Shown: positions 22,290 through 33,553, counted from the first letter of the stretch. The stretch is 64,000 nt of DNA from Mesorhabditis belari (GCA_958450365.1 CAUEEP010000728.1:1891001-1955000); one strand, 5' to 3'. Numbers and translations: made by a program. The notes: a model not told the origin generated them from the letters alone.

Positions 22290-22500
22290 CATTTTCTCAT
22301 ACGCCAACTTTCCGTTTCCTCTAAAAGCTCCTACAGTTTGTTTTTTAATCGAGTTATTAAATTGTGGAACCTTTTGCCCCCTCATGTTCGTGGTATTCCC
22401 ACCTTGGCTAGATTTAAAGCCGCAATTTCGGCAATTTCGGCAATTTCGGCAATTCATTTGACTGCTCTGTGATTCTTTCTTGGGGTATCTATTTGTCTTT
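22290..22500 (+). pseudogene. 3' tail of a non-LTR retrotransposon (LINE)
   Basis: The plus strand encodes SLFFNRVIKLWNLLPPHVRG followed by IPTLARFKAAISA and LTAL-stop, without its own ATG. The arrangement (F.NRV.KLWN.LP, then a hydrophobic F-K-A block) is the conserved C-terminus of LINE reverse transcriptases. Only the last 60 or so residues remain, so this is a 5'-truncated copy, the usual product of incomplete target-primed reverse transcription. A CGGCAATTT triplication lies inside. Confidence 0.75.
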
Positions 22501-22724
22501 GGAAATATGAGAATAAAGAAAATGAAATGTTATAGGATTTTTGGCTCAAATCTCTCACCTTTTTCACATTTACCGGCCTCGGTGGAAGCCCCGGAATTCG
22601 CAGGAGTACCGGGGGCACTCGAGCCCTTTCCATTCACAAAAAGAATTCAGCTCTTAGAAATGTGCAAATGCTTATTTGATGATTGAAGTTCGCTGATTGA
22701 AGGCTTTAAAATTTTTATACTCTA

Positions 22725-22803
22725 TATTCCCACCTTGGCTAGATTTAAAGCCGCAATTTCGGCAATTCATTTGACTGCTCTGTGATTCTTACTTGGGGTA
22801 TCT
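22725..22803 (+). pseudogene. second, shorter LINE tail, same family
   Basis: Repeats the last 80 bp of the copy at 22290-22500 (TATTCCCACCTTGGCTAGAT to CTTGGGGTATCTAT). The preceding 60 bp (AATGCTTATTTGATGATTGA) also recur, so the two are a tandem duplication with internal loss. It abuts the 18S rDNA fragment. Confidence 0.75.
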
Positions 22804-22805
22804 AT

Positions 22806-22875
22806 AGCATGAACTAAGATATGCATGGCTTAGTCTTTAACATGAGCATATCGTCACTGGCAGGATCAACCAGAT
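22806..22875 (-). rRNA. 5' end of 18S rRNA gene (about 70 bp orphan fragment)
   Basis: Read on the minus strand, this begins ATCTGGTTGATCCTGCCAGT and continues GATATGCTCATGTTAAAGAC and TAAGCCATGCAT. This is the universally conserved eukaryotic small-subunit rRNA 5' end. It breaks off after TTAGTTCATGC, so only the first helix region is present and the fragment cannot be functional. An apparent 61-residue minus-strand frame over it is not a protein gene. Confidence 0.9.
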
Positions 22876-23130
22876 ATGAAAACAAGTTGCGATCTCTCTG
22901 AGAGAAAACGTCGAAAATGCTTTCCGCTTTTGGCACCACGATACAGATAGTCACCAAACACGTTGCAAGCAACCAATACCCTAAAGCCTGAATGAACAAG
23001 CTGAGAGTAGTCGCTACGTCGCTGAAGCCTTTTAACAGCTAAAGCAATAGCTCACATTCCTGTGCTACGCGTTCTTGCATCACACAGGAAAGCAACCGAC
23101 CATCCCTCTCCACAACATTGGGCATTGACT
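22876..23130 (-). other. probable rDNA external transcribed spacer
   Basis: Lies directly upstream of the 18S start on the same strand and is GC-richer than its surroundings, with an inverted repeat (TTCCTGTGCTACGC / CACACAGGAA). Position and base composition suggest it was copied together with the 18S fragment. Spacers are not conserved enough to confirm by eye. Confidence 0.5.
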
Positions 23131-23370
23131 TGAAAATTTTTCTAAGTCCAAACTAAGACCAAACTAGTTTCTAAGCTCTTTTGGGGTGTGTTTTGAGTGG
23201 TGTCCCGGGTAATTATTGTGATTTTGTTTTGTTATCTTCATTTTCAATCTTCATTTTGTCGTTATTCAACTGAATAAAGCATCTAGATACTCTACAGTAT
23301 TCCTTCTGTCTCTAATTTTATTTCATCAACTCCTTTTCACTTATCAAGTATCCCCTTCTTGACCTCTAAA

Positions 23371-23513
23371 GTGTACTTTGTGCTCAAAATTTTTAAAAGT
23401 ACTCTTTCAAGCGTAAGCTCTTTCTTTCAAGAAGACATCCTGCTCGAAGTAAAGAATAAGAAAGAGTATACTAGAAAGAGTAAATTACGAATTTTTAAGC
23501 ACAAAGTACACAG
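23371..23513. mobile_element. small inverted-repeat element (GTACTTTGTGCTCAAAA ends)
   Basis: GTACTTTGTGCTCAAAATTTTTAAAAG at the left faces TTTTTAAGCACAAAGTAC at the right. Related left ends (GTACTTTGTGCTCAGAA) occur in introns of the globin gene (32596) and the oxidase gene (58786). Confidence 0.7.
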
Positions 23514-23904
23514 CAATGTACTTTGAAGTTTAAAATTGCTTCGATAAAGAAAAAAAGAAGATTTCTTTCCCAGTTTATTGAATGAAAACTTTTTGAACTT
23601 ATTTGAAGTTTATTGAATGAAAACTCAACCATTAAAACCTTCAAGCAGTCAAAGAATCTCCTTTAACGTCATTCGTTTCAGTTTTCATTTAAAAAAAAAT
23701 CATAAATCATAAAAAGCGAGAAAATTCGAGACTTTTGACGCTCTTCTCGAATTTCAAAATGGCATTTTTGGCTTTCGAAATTTGAAATTGAGACTGGTGT
23801 TGATCAAGGAAAAGCTTTCAAAATTGAAATTTCAAATTCAAAGTCATATTAGAATTTTTCCTGATCATCTCAAATCAAAATTTTTTGATTTTTGAAATCA
23901 AATC

Positions 23905-25447
23905 TTGCCAAATAGATCGTCTCTTTTGGCTTTTATCTAGTTTATCTCACTTGGTCTGACCTGGAAACGTGGTTATTTACCCAACAAACTGACACTAATT
24001 GACAAATGAATCAGAATAGAATCAATAGAAATGAATAGAATGAATAGAATCAATAGAAAACATTTGAATCAAATCTTGCCAAATCGATCGTCTCTTTTGA
24101 CTTTTATCTAGTTTATCTCACTTGGTCTGACCTGGAAACGTGGTTATTTACCCAACAAACTGACACTAATTGACAAATGAACGAATGACAATGAATGACA
24201 ACGAATGATCAGTGATTTTTGAAACACTAATAGCAAGTTAGCAGAATTTTGGCAGTGAACTCCAAGGCCAGCACTAGAAATGTCTTTTTTTTTTCTCAAT
24301 TTGTTCTGAATGATGTCATGCCGAAGCCTATAGATTACGCATCAAAGTCATATTAGAATTTTTCCTGATGATCTCAAATCAAATTTCAAATAAAACCCAT
24401 TAAAGCTAACAAAAAAAGTGCTGCTTTTCTTCTCAAAGAAGCCTTATTTATCTTATTTGAGCCATTTTTTTTTCTTGCACATTCTTGATATTTTCCGATA
24501 TTTTGTGCGGAAAGAATTTCTTTTCCTTGTCGATTTTGGTTCCTTTTCTTGCATTTCCCTCAAATTTCTATGCATTTTCGATTATCTAGCAGTCTTTTTT
24601 TTGGCTTTTTTATTTCCTGACGATGACAAGAGTCTTTTTGATGTCAACTCGACACTTTTGACTTTTGACTTTCATGATCGTCATCTTAAGACCATTTTTT
24701 TATGGAATTGTGTTTATCGTAAATACTGTAATAGTACCCCCACCCCCCTCGTACAGTCGCGTAGTCGCGTAGTCGCAAAAGTTTTTTAGTATTTCATTTT
24801 TTTCAAAGCGCCCGTACTTTCAAAAAACGCGTCTTTGGTATCAAAAAATAGCTGAAATTGAGGGCTATTTTTTGATACCTAAGCGCGCATTGTAGCATAA
24901 ACCAGTGTCGAGAAAAACTCGTCCAAAGCTAGACTACGCAACACTCCGCATCGTCATTATGGGGGTGGGGTACTATTACAGTATTTACGGTAGATCTTTT
25001 AATCAAATTTTTCTTATTACTAACTGTTTTTAAACTGTTTTTTCTTTGATTTCTGATTTTTTAGAAATTCGTTTGCCTACTTTTCTTAAGAATAAGTGGA
25101 TGATTGGATCATTAGAATAGAATAGAATCAATAGAAAACATTTGAATCAAATCTTGCCAAATCGATCGTCTCTTTTGACTTTTATCTAGTTTATCTCACT
25201 TGGTCTGACCTGGAAACGTGGTTATTTACCCAACAAACTGACACTAATTGACAAATGAACGAATGACAATGAATGACAATGAATCACAACGAATCACAAC
25301 GAATGATCAGTGATTTTTGAAAGACTAATAGCAAGTTAGCAGAATTTTGGCAGTGAACTCCAATGCCAGCACTAGGGCCACTAGGGCCAGCACTTTTTTC
25401 TCAATTTGTTCTGAATGATGTCATGCCGAAGCCTATAGATTACGCAT
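23905..25447. repeat. dispersed repeat I, three copies
   Basis: CAAATCTTGCCAAATCGATC ... GACCTGGAAACGTGGTTATT ... GATGTCATGCCGAAGCCTAT occurs at 24064-24345 and 25143-25447. A truncated copy lies at 23905-24003. Small GAATGACAAT and GAATAGAATC arrays at the edges vary in copy number. Class unknown. Confidence 0.8.
24717..24992. mobile_element. inverted-repeat element, family A
   Basis: Left end TATCGTAAATACTGTAATAG, right end CTATTACAGTATTTACGGTA. About 276 bp. Confidence 0.85.
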
Positions 25448-26261
25448 CAGAGGATTCAAGAAAAGCAAGAAAAGCCAAAAAAAAAATGAAGAGAAACAAA
25501 CCGAACATAAAAAATTCCATTCATCTGAGGACAAGGGGAAATTTGGAAAAAGAAAGAGTCGAAATTAGAGGTATTTCTTAGAGAGAAAGGGGGAAATGAG
25601 AAGAAATGGGAGTAGTTGGAGAAGATGGAAAATGGAGGAAGATGAAAGAAAAAAAAATGAAGAAGAGGTCAAGTTTTTTTCCTCTTTTACTTGTTCATTC
25701 GCTGATTGAACACTACTTTCCCTTTAGCTCTTCATCTTCAAAAAAAGGCCAACAAGACTAAAAGTATTCAGCTATCGATTGGGAAAAGATTCAGCTAAAG
25801 TTTGAGCTAAAATATTGAGCTATTGAACTAAATAGCTTTTTGAATCACCATTTCTCCAATCAGACATCTAAATTTCACTTTATCACAAGATTTTAAGCAT
25901 AAAACAATTCCAATTTGCACTAAAATATTCACTAAAAAAACATCTACAAAAGATTCTAAAAAATCTATAGATATTTCTGAGTATTTAGTAAAATTCTGTG
26001 CAAAATATCCAAGGTTCAGCATCTACTTTTTACTTTTAAACGGATCTATCTAGCTTTGAGCTTATCTCATTCAACAAAAACTCTTCAATATTTATTATCT
26101 AACAGCTGAAAATTAGATATTTAAATATATTCAATATTTCTATAAACTCTGCATTATTTCTATTTCACGATTTGATTCTAATCTTTTCTCTAATCACTCA
26201 AAAATATGAGCAAACGGCGGATGTCCTGCATCGAGTTCTTGGTTAAAGATTAAAAAAACAA

Positions 26262-26548
26262 TTACCGTATTTCTTCGAATAGAAGACCGGGTAAAGAGTA
26301 TGATCGCGTACTCCTGCGTAGCAGCCCTTTTTAAAATTTTGTTTCTGCATAAAAGCTTTCAATGAAGTGCTATAGGGCTGGAAAATGACTCAAAAATACG
26401 ACATGAGCTAACAGATTTTTGAGCCATTTTTCAGCTCTATAGCACTTGATTGAAAGCTTTTATGCAGAAAGGAAATTTTAAAAAGGGCTGCTACGCAGGA
26501 GTACGCGATCATACTCTTTACCCGGTCTTCTATTCGAAGAAATACGGT
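26262..26548. mobile_element. 287-bp near-perfect foldback element, family C
   Basis: TACCGTATTTCTTCGAATAG through GCATAAAAGCTTTCAATGAA is mirrored by its reverse complement down to CTATTCGAAGAAATACGGTA. The arms are about 120 bp and near-identical, with a short centre. Confidence 0.9.
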
Positions 26549-26639
26549 AACCAAAATGATTAACAATCTATTTATTAATCTATTTATTAAACAATCTATT
26601 TTCTATCTCTTAGCAACAAATTTTTAAAAACTGATTTTA

Positions 26640-27345
26640 CAAATTCGAATTTAATTAGAGCTTAGAGCTTTTAAGTGGACGGGAAGGGACGAAATCCCGG
26701 GCTCAGACTTTGAAGACTCAAAGCTGGGAATTTAAGCTGGGAATATGCAAATTTTTGGTCTATAAATGTTTGACACACACATAAAGTTAAGGAAAGAACA
26801 AAATTAACAAAATTTTCAGTGATTTTTAGGACAAAACTTTTTCTTTACAGCTCTGATAATCTGATAATACCTCGAAAAAAAATCCAATCTGATCTCTTAC
26901 TCCTACAGGCTGCGGCAAAAGTTCAATCCTCTCTAAACCCTAACTCTCTCTCTCTCTAACACCTTTAGATTTATTAGAGCTTTTAAGTGGGCGGGTAGGG
27001 ACACGATCTTCAATCCTCTTTTTAGAATCCTCTCTAAAAGCTTCCTGGTTGGCTTTATTTCATAAGTATTTATAGCCAAAAGATAGCCAATCTTTTACAG
27101 AATTCAAATCTTATTACAGTTTTTTAATAACACCTCTAGATTTATTAGAGCTTTTTAATGGGCGGAAAGGCACGAAATCCCGGGCTCAGACTTTGACGAC
27201 TCAAAGCTGGGAATTTAAGCTGGGAATATGCTAATTTTTGGTCTATAAATGTTTGACACACACATAAAGTTATGTAAAGAATAAAATTAACAAAATTTTC
27301 AGTGATTTTTCGAACAAAAACTTTTTCTTTACAGCTCTGATAATC
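26640..27345. repeat. tandem duplication upstream of the globin exons
   Basis: ACGAAATCCCGGGCTCAGAC ... TTTGGTCTATAAATGTTTGA ... TTTACAGCTCTGATAATC occurs at 26685-26868 and again at 27170-27348. Between them lie pieces (CTACAGGCTGCGGCAAAAGT, AAGCTTCCTGGTTGGCTTTA) also found at 30819-30960 in a globin intron. Confidence 0.8.
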
Positions 27346-27497
27346 ATCAGTCGTCCAAATTCCGTTTGTGAGATCTCATTCTATTTGCTTTTTAACATTT
27401 TGCTAATTTTTCAAAAAAACTTTAAAAGCTTAGTACTTGCTATTTTGGAAATTATAAATTTTATTAGATAAAGATTTAAATTTAAAGATATTTTCAG

Positions 27498-30400
27498 GCT
27501 CGAAGCGTCATCCCGCATATCGAGGTGACACCGAGTCGAAAGCTTTCCATACCGAATCAACTCAGATTCACGAGGACGTGCAGGTTTGAAAAGAGTTAAG
27601 TAAAGAATAAAATTTACGTTTTTTTATAATAAATGTCGAATCTTTAAGCTATGGCTTTAAGCAGTTGAGCTACGCTAGACTAACTATGGACCTTTACGCT
27701 TAATGGCGGCGGCCAATTTTTTGACCAACTTGCAGCCCGATTTTAGATAGGTTTATGTTAATAACTTTTGATAAAAGAAATAGTTTCTGAAAGCTGGCGT
27801 TTTAAGCTATCTAAATTTTATTAAAACTTCCTGATATGACAAGTTCAAGGTGCTTAAAAATGAACTGCAAGTTGGCCAAAAAATTGCCCCCCCCCCCGCC
27901 GTTAAACGTAAAGATCCCTAACCTATAAGCTTTTCTCAAAAGCCTTTTTCAAAGTACTTGCCTAATTAAGGACTGAATTGGTATTTCAAATGAAAATGCT
28001 GACGACTTTAATGATTCGATTAAGATTTTCCTTTTCAGTAATACTTAAAAATGAAGTTACATTCAAGATATTCAACCATCTTTGGTACAGATCAAACTTG
28101 TAAGCGGAAAATTTAATATCTTTCGATTTTCCCAACGAATCGGGCAGCTACGCACTGCGACCGAGAAAGCGGAAAAACGTAGCTGCCCCATTTGTTCATT
28201 TTTCCTTTGAAAATTAAAAGATATTCAAATTTTCCGCTGATCCAGACTATAAGTAAAGCTTTTTCATTTTTAAAAACCAAAAAGTGAGGGGGTGGGACAA
28301 ATGCGACCTTTTTTTTGCGCACCTTTTTTTTTGCTGGAAAAGGCCTTAGGAAAGGTCGTAGAGCTTCAAAAATGTTTTCATAGAAGGGAATCGTATGCGT
28401 AGATTCCGAATTTCGACAAATCAGACCTCGCTGACACGTCAAATTTGGGCTAAAAGGCAAAAACTACGCAACTTAACGCTTTTCCGCAGTTTTTGCCTTT
28501 TAGCCCAAATTTGACGTATCAGCGAGGTCTGATTTGTCGAAATTCGGAATCTACGCATACGATTCCCTTATATGGAAAAATTTTCGAAATATTTTCGAAG
28601 CTCTACGGTCTTTCCTAAGGCCTTTTCCAGCAAAAAAAAGGGCATTCCAGGGCGCAAAAAAGGTATTGTCCCACCCCCAAAAGTGATGCTTTTTTTTTAA
28701 ACTCTTTAAAGTTTTCCTCGAAAATGACTAATCGAAAAGTCAAAAGATTTTAAAAGTTCAAATTTTAGATCATAATCACGTTTTAAAATCCATTTTTGAT
28801 CATTGATATCCATTTTTTCCCCGAAATGATGTGATCCCTTGATTTTTTGTTCACTGTGCTCTCCTAATCAGCGCTCCCCTGAGACAAGGAAAAAAATTGC
28901 CTACATTTTTGATGAACTTCATATTTCTACATATTTCAAAGCTTGAAATACAATATTTGTATAATATTTGCTCATTTTCAGTCACGACACTTTGGATAAA
29001 CTCGAGAAAACGTGTCGAAAAGAGTTGAAGTTGCAGAAAATGGCGCTCGAATCGACGACTCCACAGGTTCATTTTTTTGGGGATAAATGTTTGAAAATGA
29101 GAAATTTTCGGACATTTATTTATTTACATTTCCCTTCTGATAAGCGCTGAATTGATTATAGAAATAGCATAAAAATATGTTTCTTTTTGTCTTTAAAAGA
29201 ACACTCACGCAAAAGCCGAGCCAAAATGGGCTAAAATCTAATCCACTTTTTATTAAAACATCGGAATTTGTTTTAAAAAAACGAAAAAAAGATTCGAATT
29301 TAGCTCGGATTATTTAAAATAAGCCGGAAATTCTCTAAAAGGTACAGAAATTTGTTTTTCCATTTTTTTTTTACAACTTCGAGCCTTTTAACGGGTTTCC
29401 GGTGCTCTTTTTAAGGGGAATTAGAAACCTTTCGCGAGCGGGAGGGTGGGACAAATGCGATCTTTTTTTTGCGCACCTTTTTTTTGCTGGAACAGGCCTT
29501 AGGAAAGGTCGTAGAGCTTCAAAAATGTTTTCATAGAAGGGAATCGTATGCGTAGATTCCGAATTTCGACAAATCAGACCTCGCTGACACGTCAAATTTG
29601 GGCTAAAAGGCAAAAACTACGCAACTTAACGCTTTTCCGCAGTTTTTGCCTTTTAGCCCAAATTTGACGTGTCAGCGAGGTCCGATTTGTCGAAATTCGG
29701 AATCTACGCATACGATTCCCTTTTATGGAAAAATTTTCGAAATATTTTTGAAGCTCTACGGCCTTGCCTAAGGCCTTTTCCAGCAAAAAAAAGGTGCGCA
29801 AATGTCCAGGTGCGCAAAAAAAAGGTCGCATTTGTCCCACCCCCCAATAAGTATGATTAATTTTATCTCCTGGATATTCTTTTAAAAAAAGCTTTAGAAG
29901 TTTTCAGTTAGGGGAAATATTTTAGAAAAAGTTATCAAAGTAAATACCACTTTCTGTAATCTTTGATCAATTGTCTCCAAAAATCACCCATTTTACCAAA
30001 AAAAAATCCTCCAATTTCTCTAAATTCTCCTTTCATTTCGCGTCTCCAATGAAATATTTTTGCGCCACAAAATTGGATTTTCGTTTTGTAAATGAGATGG
30101 AAAAAAATGGCATAGAAAAAAAAAGAAATGCAAATAAAAACATCACTTTCTCACATTTTAAGCTATATTTTGAATTGAAATCATGCTTAAGATTGTCGTT
30201 TTTTTATTGATTGATAATGAGCTTTATAGTATATTTAATATTTATCTTCAACGTGAATTGAATCAGCTTCAGCTCATTTTTCAGCAAGCGTCAGTCTCCT
30301 GTCTTCTCCCGTCACCCTCAATGTGTCCGTTGATGAGCGATTTGGGAAGATCCCGCACCGAACCCTCGAGTCTCGATGCACACGATGAAGCCATATTACA

Positions 30401-32866
30401 GGTTTCGTTTTATCAGTTGATTTTTTTTTGTATAATTGAAATTGAGTGAAAAATTATTGTTCTAGACGAAGCGCTCTATGTCAAACTTGTCGATCGAGAC
30501 GCCGACAAAGAAGTCGCTTGCTGAAGTGATTGGTGAGGATTAGAATTCAGTCTTGATCAAATATAAACTCCAGGCCTCACCACCTATCAACAAAAACTCT
30601 TGATTCAAGCCTGGCCAACGATTTATTCGACGGGAGTCGGTGGCAGCTTTGCTTCGTCGATTTTTATGTATCTCGGGATGAAAAATTCGAAGGCAAAGCA
30701 GATTTTCGCAAAGGTGAGCGGATTTTAGATTTTTTATGTAGCCAAATTCAAGTGACAAAATTGGTTTGCCTCAAATTCTTTAATACCTCGAAAAAAATCC
30801 AATCTGATCTCTTACTCCTACAGGCTGCGGCAAAAGTTCAAGTCCTTTTTAGAATCCTCTCTAAAAGCTTCCTGGTTGGCTTTATTTCATAAGTATTTAT
30901 AGCCAAAAGATAGCCAATCTTTTGCAGAATTCACATCTTATTACAGTTTTTAAATAACTTCTTTAGATTTTGAGTTATCGCTATTCTATGCTCTTTGAAA
31001 AAAGTATCTATGGTCGCACATATTTTTGCACTTTTTCATTGCAAAAATTTCTATAAAAAAAAAAACTAATTAAAAAAGTTTTTTTTTTTTTCTTTTTGGA
31101 AAAAAAAATTTTGGGGTAGGGGGGGGGGGGGGGTCAAAATTTGCATAATTACATCAATTTTTATTTAACTTCTCTGTTGATTTTCCGGCAATTTTTATTA
31201 TTTATTTTAACAACAACAATTTTAAGAAATTTTTGAACGCGTTTTTTATATTTTTGATTTACTTACTTTCTTTATTTAGTTATGGCGGGTGTCGCTGCAG
31301 CAAATAGATTAGAGTTAAAAACTTTTAAGCTATTGAAAGAATGGCCCAAAATTGCCGCAATAGTTGTTTTGATTTTGATTGCAAAGATGTTGCAAAAATG
31401 AATATTAAAATGAGCGTGAAAATCAACAAAAAAGTTAATGGCAAATTGATGTAATTATGCAAATTTTGATTGCTCCTTCTCCCTAAACTCCCATAGCACC
31501 ACAATTTTTTTTGAATACTCCTAATCGTCTGTTTAACAGATTTTCTTATACTGGTAATACTAGTAACTGGTACGACCACAGAGCTCACGCAAATTGTGAT
31601 AACTCAAAATTTAAAGGAGCTATTTAAAAAAGGTAATAATATTTAAATTCTGTAAAAGATTGACTATCTTTTGGCTGCAAACACTTAAATAACATTGAAA
31701 TCAGGGAGAATTCAATTAAAGATAATTTAAAAAGGACAGAACTTTCGCCGCACTCTGTATTTACATGGCTTTTAAGTTTATTCTCTATGTATTTCGCAAA
31801 TTTCAGGCAAACAGTGTGGCTGTGTTTGCAAATAGTGAAATGGATTGCACATCAATGCACTCACGGGCAACCCTCGATCTGCTGGACACGATTGTGAAAT
31901 GTCTCGATCAAGATCACACAAAGATCACCGCTTATCTGTTTGAGGTTTGTTGACGGGGAAGAGGCCACTGGGGTTGATCAATTAAGGTATAATTTGTCTA
32001 ATAGTGATCCTCAGATTACACTTGACAAGTGGTAAACGCTAGAATGGTAAACTAGGTTTTTTGTTTCCAAATCTTGTACTGAACCAAAGTTTAGCTTGGA
32101 AAGCGACATCGCTCTCTGCGACAAGACGGTCTTTGTAGCACAGTTTGGGATGATATGGGTGAGTTGAATAGGATTTTGGGACATTTGACAATTTGCCATT
32201 GGCAATCCAACTTTGAGCTCAAATATCTTGGTGTTGGACTGTCCAATTCAAATAGTTTTTGCACCAATCGACAGAGAACTTCAATGATACGAAGAACATT
32301 TAAATTCGACAGCCGAACACCAAGATATTTGAGCTGAAAGTTAGATTGCTAATGGGAAAAGGGGTGTATCAAATGTCCAATAACCGTTGAATAGAGAAAG
32401 AACTTTCCTCACTTTACTTTCACTTTCACTTTGATCACTTTACTTTCAGGTGATTCCTTATTGGAGAGTGTTCGTCGATTCGATTGTGTTCGAAAGCACA
32501 AAGAGTTGCGGAGAGCTTGGCTATCCGTTTTTGCCTATGTCACTGATAACCTCAAACAGGTACAGTACTCAAATAGGTCTTCGACAGTTTATCGGGCTGT
32601 ACTTTGTGCTCAGAAACACACCGCATCTGGTGCACGCACATACTTGCCCTTTTCTTCTGGCACACGAGATTGTGGAGTGTGCCAGAAGATGTACGCTTGT
32701 CATTTATGAGCTGAAAGTATGCAAAAAAAGCATAAACTACGAAGATTTGAGCTTAAAGTTACTTTAGGGTGCAAGTATCCGAAGTTCAAGCTCCTACGAT
32801 CTCCATCAAAACTCGTTGGATAGCGAGAAATCAAGCCTGCCCCTCCATAAAAAGAGTGTGATATAA
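27498..32866 (+). CDS. globin, neuroglobin-like core with long N-terminal extension
   Basis: Nine exons join in phase: 27498-27583, 28982-29066, 30285-30401, 30466-30532, 30574-30713, 31807-31944, 32095-32158, 32450-32559 and 32768-32866 (TAA). About 301 residues are visible. The first 118 are polar and probably disordered (SRKLSIPNQLRF, a KLEKTCRKELKLQK helix, DLGRSRTEPSSLD). The globin fold follows: LTTYQQKLLIQAWP (helix A/B), SSIFMYLGMKNSKAKQIF, the distal E7 His in TSMHSRATLDLL, and the proximal F8 His in ELGKRHRSL 33 residues on. Helices G/H follow (DDMGDSLLESV, RRAWLSVFAYVTDNLKQG) with a Ser-rich tail. Both haem histidines are kept, so haem binding and oxygen or redox sensing are expected. 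The start codon was not found; 27335-27363 is a phase-compatible upstream exon candidate. Introns carry several mobile elements. Confidence 0.88.
27683..27917. mobile_element. family K element, copy 1, in a globin intron
   Basis: GGCCAATTTTTTGACCAACT near the left end faces AGTTGGCCAAAAAATTGCCC at the right. The middle matches 49872-50112 (AATAGTTTCTGAAAGCT, TTAATAACTTTTGAT). A run of 12 C lies at the right edge. Confidence 0.8.
28288..28678. mobile_element. foldback element, family F, copy 1, in a globin intron
   Basis: Long arms (GTGGGACAAATGCGACC ... AGACCTCGCTGACACGTCAA ... GGCAAAAACTACGCAACTTA) meet at the centre in GCGTTAAGTTGCG-type sequence and repeat inverted to ATTGTCCCACCCCC. The arms remain almost identical, indicating youth or a hairpin-based copying mechanism. 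No open frame is credible. Confidence 0.9.
29441..29846. mobile_element. foldback element, family F, copy 2, in the next globin intron
   Basis: Same structure and near-identical sequence as the copy 1.1 kb upstream. It carries a small extra duplication (GTGCGCAAATGTCCAG) in the right arm, also seen in the copy at 51668. Confidence 0.9.
30821..31757. mobile_element. 937-bp terminal-inverted-repeat element in a globin intron
   Basis: CAGGCTGCGGCAAAAGTTCA at the left matches, inverted, TGAACTTTCGCCGCACTCTG-like sequence at the right (about 28 bp, few mismatches), with TA on both sides. Sub-terminal inverted repeats (TTTTGAGTTATCGC / GTGATAACTCAAAA) extend inward. A run of 17 G lies at 31115-31131. 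TA target duplication suggests the Tc1/mariner superfamily; no transposase remains. Confidence 0.7.
32191..32358. mobile_element. 168-bp inverted-repeat element in a globin intron
   Basis: GAGCTCAAATATCTTGGTGT faces ACACCAAGATATTTGAGCTG, with CCATTGGCAATCC / GATTGCTAATGG further out. It lies between the exons ending 32158 and starting 32450. Confidence 0.75.
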
Positions 32867-33217
32867 AAAGAAAAACCAGCCGAATTACGGTAACCGTAGT
32901 GCAAATTCCGAAAATCTCTGATCTCGTCGTATTGTCATTTCTTTCTTTGGCTTGCTAGATGTGATTTTGGCTGCCTTGTAAAAAAAAAACTTTGTAACAT
33001 TTAAAAAATTTTCTAAACACTCAAAATTCTTGCAGGATTTCAGACTTCATTAATCAAATAAGGTAGGAAAATTGTTTTAATTAAAGTCAAAATCAAAAGC
33101 AAAATCAAAATCTCTTCATCTTTTCCCGCTTGCACATATCAAATTGCTTGTCAAAATTATTCGAGTATTACTATTTTTTTTTTGGTTTTTTTCTTTCTGT
33201 TTGTGATTTGTGATTTC

Positions 33218-33223
33218 AATAAA
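33218..33223 (+). promoter_or_regulatory. candidate poly(A) signal AATAAA, globin gene
   Basis: First clear AATAAA after the globin stop codon, 352 nt downstream. Confidence 0.4.
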
Positions 33224-33483
33224 TGGTTTATCAAATCAGATTTTGAATTTTGAGAATCATTTATTTCACATCTCTATTTTTCGATCTAGAAAAAAGAGAC
33301 GAAAAATTTGTGGGAATCGGGAGGAAAATGGGAGTTGAGAAAAACTTACAGGGCTAAAAGAGTGAGCACCAGGATATGCAATACTGGGAAAAGGATTCTC
33401 GAGTTTTTGATAGGAAATGGAAATCCTGGATGGAAGACCGGCAGCTCCTTTACAAGAGCTTTCCAGCCTTGCCCTCAAGTTCC

Positions 33484-33553
33484 GGTGATGGCCTAGTGGC
33501 CTAGCACATTCACTTTCCGCTCGGGCCACCCTGGTTCGAGTCCATCTCTGACC
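33484..33553 (+). pseudogene. degenerate tRNA-like sequence (possible SINE head)
   Basis: GATGGCCTAGTGGCCTAGCA matches a tRNA D arm (A box) and CCTGGTTCGAGTCCA a T arm (B box), spaced as in a 70-nt tRNA. The acceptor pairing (GGTGATG against TCTGACC) and the T stem are both broken, so a working tRNA is unlikely. Intact internal promoter boxes would suit a tRNA-derived SINE. Confidence 0.45.

Larger units (their letters stand above)
23514..26261. other. gene-free interval, dispersed repeats
   Basis: Contains three copies of repeat I and one family A element. Open frames (24418-24789, 25363-25581, 25828-26022) cover repeats or Phe/Leu-rich AT DNA and are not supported. Confidence 0.5.

Noticed and set aside
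22814..22999. 61-residue minus-strand frame with a hydrophobic start resembling a signal peptide
   Set aside because: It lies over the 18S rRNA 5' end and its spacer, so it is not protein-coding.
24418..24789. 123-residue Phe/Leu-rich frame
   Set aside because: T-rich DNA running into a family A element; no conserved motif.
28113..29860. Repeated open frames MPFSPNLTCQRGLICRNSEST... on both strands
   Set aside because: Arms of the family F foldback element. Every copy gives the same frame in both directions, as expected from a palindrome.
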